In this document: positions 56,626-61,071 of the stretch, one piece after another | How the letters are laid out: every line of letters begins with the position of its first letter | Position numbering within the stretch: the stretch's first letter is position 1 | Assembly (NCBI GenBank): GCA_018711925.1 | Contig: DVHR01000030.1 | Coordinates: 1-61,071, forward strand | Length of the DNA stretch: 61,071 nt | Source of the DNA: Candidatus Coprenecus pullicola | Lineage (GTDB): Bacteria; Bacteroidota; Bacteroidia; Bacteroidales; UBA932 | Reading direction: 5' to 3' | Translations under genes and position numbers: made by a program | Notes under the pieces: model-generated | The model's input: the letters and a program-made list of their open reading frames with translations, nothing else | Told to the model about the DNA's origin: nothing | The model's database searches: none

Positions 56626-57080
56626 TCACTTCAATGAATAGGTACGGTTCTTATTGGCCCCATATGGAACAATAAGGCCGGCTTCCACAAGCCTGCGCAA
56701 GTAGATTTTGGCACTGGATACACTGACACCCAGAACTTCTGCCACTGACGCAGTGCTTGAATAGGGGTTCTGCTTCAGATATAGGCATATGTCGCACATC
56801 TTATCGGCAAGCCCGGGATTTATCGACATTTCCACCTGCTTCCATATATCCGTTCACATATTTCCCGGAATCCCCGACCACCTTCAATTCACCATATGAA
56901 AAACCCGCTCCCAAACATTACAGATACTGCACAGGCCACTTCCGGCCCTTTCCCCGAGTTTCTCGGGTCCGACACTCCACCTTCCACTGCGACTTCCCTG
57001 GCAACACGCATCCTGCCCGGATTTGCAAAGGTAAAACCATCATTGCCCTTTGCCACTATCAGTCCCCTGCGGCCGGGTTA
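56626..57080 (-). pseudogene. Decayed C-terminus of an AlbA_2/RecG-like (HATPase_c_4 + winged helix) protein
   Basis: Reading the minus strand from about 57077 gives GLIVAKGNDGFTFANPGRM and then EGGVSDPRN, the typical NPGxL...GGxSDPRN signature of the C-terminal ATPase-like part of AlbA_2/RecG-like proteins. The frame then breaks at a TGA; a shifted frame gives GGRGFREICERIYG, matching the WGRGI-KIC helix. A last frame (GTG at 56835 to 56626) encodes an intact winged helix (VAEVLGVSVSSAKIYLRRL). Three frames and a missing N-terminal ~330 residues show a dead gene. The 69-codon winged helix could still be made alone, but has no clear promoter. Confidence 0.7.
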
Positions 57081-57100
57081 AAATAGCACACTAATGCTGT

Positions 57101-57544
57101 TCAACCCGCCTTACGCACGGCTTTTCCGCTGTAGCTCCAGACTGAATACGTATAGGTACCTCCGGAGTCCGTCTCTTCATCATCCACATCCCTCTGACAC
57201 TTAACATCTATCACCATATCGCAGCCATAGTAACGGGCAATTGTCTTCAACTCATTTATAGAATCTTCCCGGTCCCTATGATATTCCGTCTCGATATACC
57301 TTGGTGTACCTGTATATTTTTTCCTGCCTCTATAATTTGACGACACCAGTTCCACTCCCTCACAAGAGCTTGCGGACGCCTCCATCCTTCTCACCTCCTG
57401 CTTGAAACCAGTTGCGCACTGAGGACACAGGTGGTACCTTTTTGAAATAGCACGGACAACTTTACCTACAGTATAGGTCAACACTGTAGGTAAAGTCGCA
57501 ATAAGAACATTCTTAGTAGACTTATTCATAGCAAGTTTTATCAT
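57101..57544 (-). CDS. Uncharacterised protein coupled to the YaaW-family gene
   Basis: 147 residues (or 142 from the ATG at 57529). A hydrophobic N-terminal stretch (VLIATLPTVLTYTVGKVV) may be a membrane anchor. A CPQC pair (about residues 40-43) could bind metal. The C-terminal half (INELKTIARYYGCDMVIDVKC, then SYSGKAVRK) recalls the alpha-beta pattern of YbjQ-like heavy-metal-binding folds, but not strongly enough to name. It overlaps the YaaW-family gene by 23 nt in another frame, so the pair is coupled. Not recognised. Confidence 0.65.
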   Translation of the reverse strand: MIKLAMNKSTKNVLIATLPTVLTYTVGKVVRAISKRYHLCPQCATGFKQEVRRMEASASSCEGVELVSSNYRGRKKYTGTPRYIETEYHRDREDSINELKTIARYYGCDMVIDVKCQRDVDDEETDSGGTYTYSVWSYSGKAVRKAG

Positions 57545-58289
57545 TATCCTCTTTTTCAGAATCGTCCGTCAAAAGTCCTTTGACATCGCGCTTTGCCCTC
57601 ATATACGCAATCTGAATCACTGCCGGAATAGTGACACGGTAAGCAGGACCGGCAAGATCCAATGCAGTCCAGGCGGCAGTGATTGCCCAGCCGACCGGTC
57701 CGGCGAAAATGCTGAGCCATCTGACCAGCGCTGCATTGGCCGCCAGGGAAAGTCCACGGCCGAGCAGGGCGCGGGCTATGGCATTGGCGACTATCAGGGC
57801 TATCTTATAGGAGGCAAAACCACCCCGGCGTATAGCCATCTGCAAAGCCGCAACCATGGCCTCCTTTTTAAAATTGGTTGTCTTGATATTCAGGCCATCA
57901 AGCAGTTCTTTGAGACTTTCCGTGTCCATATCCTCCAGCGATTTTATCAAGATGCTGTGCAGCAGATTCATCTCAATCACCTCGACAGAGGACTTACGGT
58001 TGAAATTGACCCTCATTCTGTGACATACGTCACAAAGGATCTCGCGATAGCCGGCACCTCTTCCTCTCATGAAATTGAGAACAGTGTTGCCTCCGTAGTA
58101 CTGGAATTCCTCCACGATGCTGTCCACCATGTTGTTAAGTCCATCCGGATAGTAACGGGCATATTCAGGAGTCGTTGTCAGTCTCTCGTTGAAACGGGGG
58201 TTTCCCTTCCTGTTCATCGTGATGTAATCCGTGAGAATCCGGAGGTCCTCCGGGTCTGCGTAACGCAAAAAAGTTAAATCCTTGTCCAT
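57522..58289 (-). CDS. YaaW-family (DUF3944/UPF0174) protein
   Basis: 255 residues from the ATG at 58289, which begins MDKDLTFLRYADPEDL, the DUF3944 N-terminus. Family landmarks follow: ELQ-like EFQYYGGNTVLNFMRG, GYREILCDVCHRMRVNFN, GGFASYKIALIVANAIARA (hydrophobic helix), GPVGWAITAAWTALDLAGPA and YRVTIPAVIQIAYMR. Known: YaaW proteins occur patchily in many bacteria and their function is unknown; the C-terminal hydrophobic helices suggest membrane association. A longer frame up to 58361 is rejected because a promoter lies at 58316-58347. Confidence 0.9.
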   Translation of the reverse strand: MDKDLTFLRYADPEDLRILTDYITMNRKGNPRFNERLTTTPEYARYYPDGLNNMVDSIVEEFQYYGGNTVLNFMRGRGAGYREILCDVCHRMRVNFNRKSSVEVIEMNLLHSILIKSLEDMDTESLKELLDGLNIKTTNFKKEAMVAALQMAIRRGGFASYKIALIVANAIARALLGRGLSLAANAALVRWLSIFAGPVGWAITAAWTALDLAGPAYRVTIPAVIQIAYMRAKRDVKGLLTDDSEKEDNDKTCYE

Positions 58290-58315
58290 GATTCGTTGTT
58301 TTTTTAAATTATGGC

Positions 58316-58347
58316 GCAAAATTAGACCCGGGGTCCAGAATAAAGAA
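58316..58347 (-). promoter_or_regulatory. Putative promoter of the YaaW-family operon
   Basis: The minus strand has TTC (58347-58345) near -33, a 20-nt spacer and TAATTTTGC (58324-58316) at -7, 27 nt before the ATG at 58289. Confidence 0.6.
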
Positions 58348-58418
58348 AATATGCACTTCAAATAATCTACATAAGTCTGACAAACAGGATTTTACAAAAT
58401 TATTTATCTACACTTCCA

Positions 58419-60155
58419 TCACTTTTTCGTATTTTCCCTGTACTTACGTTGCGAATAGTTTTTGATATCCGACCCTATCAACTCCTGCACATCCTTTATA
58501 GTAACGGATCTTTTACGGCCGGCAGCATTCCCGTTACAAACATCCAGAATCGATTCTATCAGGCCGGACACAGCACTGGGATCACTGCCCCTGCAGTTCA
58601 TAATTTCTTTTCCCTCACTATCTTTTTCCAACTTCACAATATCATTCCTATACGCATTGTACAGTTTGACTGCCACCTTCTCCAGAAGTTTTGTTTCCGC
58701 CACCTTGCGCCCGAAAGACATATCTTTTATCAACTTCTTAAAATGTGTATTCGTTAATCTGTTGAATTGATATTTCCGAGGCAAGAGCCATCTCATATCC
58801 GCACCCATCTTTTTTATTGTCCTGCCGCCTGAGCTATGCAGCAGCACTTCAGATGCAGATTCCGCAGAGAGCCGCATCAGGATACTGTTTTCCGCCTCGA
58901 ATATTTCCCTGAGCAGACCCGAACTTACGAAAGCATCCTTGTAATTCAACTCATTTCTCTCCGAATTCCTCATCAGGAACAAACCTTCAGCCCCAGTGTT
59001 TCTAAGTACACCGAAAATCCCGGCCATAACTGTCAGCGGCAGTCCGTATTCTTCATCAATATAGAGCAGAACGGTATCCGACGGTCGCAGCATCCTGGCC
59101 AAATCTCTGTATTGCACGGCCCTGTCCCGCCCCCACAGCACCAGAAGCGCCGGGATGCCGTCACTAACAGGATAAAGCCCGGTCAACGGCACAACCGGCA
59201 CGCCATCAGCCTCATAATAGAAATTACAGAGCACCCTGCCGCCATTTCTCAACTCTGGACGCATGCACAATTTCTGCGGTCCCAGCATATCGGTCAGCCC
59301 AATACCTGACTGCAAAAGCAATGTCAATGACACGATAAGTTCCTCATCATGTATGATACCGGACACCCGTTCTGTCAACGTACCGTCCATAACTCCAGCA
59401 TCCATCTCCAGGCAGTGATGCAATGCCAGCATTACTTTTTCAATCACTTGTATCTCATCAGTCACATCTACACCGCACAACGGGGCCACATTACTGATAA
59501 AGTTCCTGTAATCAGGCCACAGCGACACAAAGCACTCCTCATCAGCATACCGCACGCGATAGCCCCACGCCTCCAGAGAATCCATTTCGATAGTCTGCAC
59601 ACGCATCATCGACATACCGTCAAGCGTACCACAGTGCCGGTCCAAAAACTCCCGCAGCGTGTCCGTCCACACCAGCACCACCTGCGGGCGCAGTTTCTTC
59701 AGCACTTCCTCGAACGCAGGCAGATCCCTCAGAAACACCTCCTCCCACTGCCGGTACTGAAAATCCTCCTGAGGCTCCGGCAGATAATGCTGAATCCAAT
59801 TGTAAAACGCCACCTTATCCCAGAAAGCCGCCCTGATTCCAGGCCCCACATACTTCTTGATGCCCGACATCTTGTGAGTAAACGCGTCATAAGTAGGATA
59901 ATGCCCACCCTCGATATATGAGTCTATCTCTATGACATTACTGTTGGACAAGCAGTAATAATCCTTCTCCGGCTTATCCTCATAGACCGGACACCTCCTG
60001 TCATATTCCGCCGTCCTCCCCTGCCGCACACACTCATCGTAATAACGGCACTTATCATACCAGCAATAATGGTACGCCCCCAGAACCAGGGTTCTCTGGC
60101 CCATGAAGCCCTCGCGGTAGACGGGGCCGGTTCGGGGAGCGAAGAAACAAGTCAT
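58419..60155 (-). CDS. Unrecognised 578-residue protein, N-terminus possibly UDG-superfamily-like
   Basis: Residues ~20-180 begin RTLVLGAYHYC and run through a Cys cluster (C31, C36, C42, C55), FWDKVAFYNWIQHYL and VLKKLRPQVVLVWTDTLREFL. This order (core strand with HYC, then FW-AFYN-Q, then PQVVLVW) recalls uncharacterised uracil-DNA-glycosylase-fold proteins of Bacteroidales; the four Cys could hold zinc or an Fe-S cluster. The remaining ~400 residues are not recognised. It is 12-21 nt downstream of the radical SAM gene in one operon. Start: a TTG at 60164 and ATGs at 60155 and 60104 are possible; GC-rich third positions favour 60155. Confidence 0.7.
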   Translation of the reverse strand: MTCFFAPRTGPVYREGFMGQRTLVLGAYHYCWYDKCRYYDECVRQGRTAEYDRRCPVYEDKPEKDYYCLSNSNVIEIDSYIEGGHYPTYDAFTHKMSGIKKYVGPGIRAAFWDKVAFYNWIQHYLPEPQEDFQYRQWEEVFLRDLPAFEEVLKKLRPQVVLVWTDTLREFLDRHCGTLDGMSMMRVQTIEMDSLEAWGYRVRYADEECFVSLWPDYRNFISNVAPLCGVDVTDEIQVIEKVMLALHHCLEMDAGVMDGTLTERVSGIIHDEELIVSLTLLLQSGIGLTDMLGPQKLCMRPELRNGGRVLCNFYYEADGVPVVPLTGLYPVSDGIPALLVLWGRDRAVQYRDLARMLRPSDTVLLYIDEEYGLPLTVMAGIFGVLRNTGAEGLFLMRNSERNELNYKDAFVSSGLLREIFEAENSILMRLSAESASEVLLHSSGGRTIKKMGADMRWLLPRKYQFNRLTNTHFKKLIKDMSFGRKVAETKLLEKVAVKLYNAYRNDIVKLEKDSEGKEIMNCRGSDPSAVSGLIESILDVCNGNAAGRKRSVTIKDVQELIGSDIKNYSQRKYRENTKK

Positions 60156-60161
60156 ACCAAA

Positions 60162-60169
60162 CAAATATA
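60162..60169 (-). promoter_or_regulatory. Possible internal -7 element before the 578-residue protein
   Basis: The minus strand reads TATATTTG, spanning 60169-60162, right at the junction with the radical SAM gene. A -33 is lacking. If it is used, the ATG at 60104 with a ~50-nt leader would be the more likely start. Confidence 0.35.
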
Positions 60170-60176
60170 TTTCAAA

Positions 60177-61071
60177 TTATTGAAACAGACTTCTGTTGGT
60201 TCTCAGCATCAGATCCAGATACTTTGATTTCGTTCCGGCATCACATTTCCTGACAGGATACTGTGTAATGTTGTCCACATCACTGTCTTCAAATTCCTTA
60301 AAATGCACCACTCGGCATTCACCTCCACAAATATACTTCAGAGCACACTCACGGCAAGGCATAATATTATTCACATTTGACTTCTCACACGCAGTATTTC
60401 TGATTTCCACAAATCTTTCGAAGGGAACATCCCGGATATTTCCGACAGAGCGTACATTTGGCAATGCAGCACATAAATACACGTCACCACAACATGAAAC
60501 AGACATATTGCCGTAGTTGCAGTTCTCACTGATTTCCTTATTACGATGAGCCTTGATAAATGGGATAGAAGAAATATCTCCATAACAGTCAGTAAACACT
60601 TTCTCCGATATTTTCAGATACTCATATTTCTGTTCTGGGGTAAGAGTCAATTCGCGGCCATCCATGAGCTCTCCCGTAAATTTGACATTAAAACGAAATC
60701 CCCTGTATCTATCCAACAAAGACCGTCCAAACTCAGCATATTTTTCGGCTTCAACCGCCAACGTTTTTCTCAACAATGGTGTAACCGCAACTTCTGTAAA
60801 CACTCCTGCATTTACAAATCTGTCAACAGTATCAAGGGCCTTCCCAAAATTTCCCTTTCCACGCACCACCGCATTTGTCTCTTCTGAATATCCGTCAATA
60901 CTGACTTGAATCCTGTTGATATGTGGAGCAAGTATTCCTACCATGGCTTCTGACCACATAGTACCATTGGTAAGAATACTGATCCCGAGTTTTAACGATG
61001 CTGCATAAAGAACGATATCTACAAAATCATCCCTCATGCACACCTCGCCACCCGACAGGACAAGCTTACTG
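60177..61071 (-). CDS. Radical SAM / SPASM-domain protein (5' end cut by window edge)
   Basis: The frame is open to the window edge; the visible 297 residues begin SKLVLSGGEV, the GGE SAM-binding motif, so the CxxxCxxC cluster lies outside. Further TIM-barrel parts follow: ISILTNGTMW and RIQVSIDGYSEETNA. The C-terminal SPASM cysteines are CNYGNMSVSC, CGDVYLC, MPCRECALKYICGGEC and a final C in VRKC. SPASM proteins with auxiliary Fe-S clusters commonly modify peptides or act as maturases. The gene ends 12 nt before the unknown-protein gene. No small precursor-peptide gene is seen on this side. Confidence 0.9.
   Translation of the reverse strand, partial: SKLVLSGGEVCMRDDFVDIVLYAASLKLGISILTNGTMWSEAMVGILAPHINRIQVSIDGYSEETNAVVRGKGNFGKALDTVDRFVNAGVFTEVAVTPLLRKTLAVEAEKYAEFGRSLLDRYRGFRFNVKFTGELMDGRELTLTPEQKYEYLKISEKVFTDCYGDISSIPFIKAHRNKEISENCNYGNMSVSCCGDVYLCAALPNVRSVGNIRDVPFERFVEIRNTACEKSNVNNIMPCRECALKYICGGECRVVHFKEFEDSDVDNITQYPVRKCDAGTKSKYLDLMLRTNRSLFQ

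Noticed and set aside
58290..58361. Extension of the YaaW-family protein to 58361
   Set aside because: It overlaps the promoter at 58316-58347; the DUF3944 domain begins at the ATG at 58289.
60104..60176. Small precursor-peptide gene for the radical SAM protein
   Set aside because: The gap to the next gene is only 12-21 nt and no separate short frame with a start signal exists there; any precursor must lie outside the window.

Overview
The window is a gene-dense stretch of a Bacteroidales (Bacteroidota) chromosome. The grounds are: promoters of the Bacteroidota type (a TTG near -33 and TAnnTTTGc near -7) in front of many genes; a UpxY-type antiterminator heading a surface-polysaccharide operon; a tmRNA encoding a tag that ends NNYALAA; DUF4296 and DUF4384 proteins; ATP-dependent PEP carboxykinase; and a sphingolipid- or sulfonolipid-type acyltransferase. 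Genus cannot be settled from the sequence alone. Both ends cut genes: a CapD-like dehydratase on the left and a radical SAM/SPASM protein on the right.

Layout. 1-6503 (minus): start of a capsule/exopolysaccharide locus in the order upxY, wza-like, wzc-like tyrosine kinase, cpsB-like tyrosine phosphatase, capD-like. 6687-12694 (plus): an OmpA-family gene with its own terminator, then an operon of a DUF4384 protein, a secreted WG-repeat/CARDB-like/caspase-fold protein and a second OmpA paralogue. 12708-17440: recQ, pckA and a membrane-anchored EEP phosphatase/nuclease. 17801-22918 (minus): tRNA-Cys with promoter and terminator, then purM, a lipoprotein, a 3'-5' exonuclease, an rRNA methyltransferase and free-Met-(R)-sulfoxide reductase packed head to tail. 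23043-27122: an aminotransferase, then a minus-strand cluster of a polysaccharide deacetylase, purD and a membrane protein. 27195-31817 (plus): DUF4296 lipoprotein, amidohydrolase, radical SAM, dtd, deoC and a small outer-membrane protein. 31835-32379: tmRNA with its promoter and two terminators.

32376-42517 (minus): a PgpH-like HD phosphodiesterase, an alpha-oxoamine synthase (serine palmitoyl- or cysteate acyltransferase type), gyrB, and a translationally coupled beta-barrel/TPR pair. 42583-44873 (plus): ftsE-like, nth, xerD. 44876-47517 (minus): typA, yceD-like, rpmF and tRNA-Arg. 47591-54908 (plus): guaA and a complete CzcB/CzcA/CzcC-type heavy-metal efflux operon with a candidate operator.

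The last 6 kb (54917-61071) is accessory. It holds an alternating inverted-repeat block, a three-unit 23-bp direct-repeat array overlapping the promoter of a DUF4143/AAA_14 ATPase, the decayed C-terminus of an AlbA_2/RecG-like ATPase, a YaaW-family gene coupled to an unknown gene, and an unrecognised 578-residue protein whose N-terminus may be uracil-DNA-glycosylase-like, next to a radical SAM/SPASM gene. The strongest candidates for undescribed biology are the secreted caspase-fold operon (8040-12694), the radical SAM plus unknown-protein pair (58419-61071) and the repeat-controlled ATPase (55215-56575).
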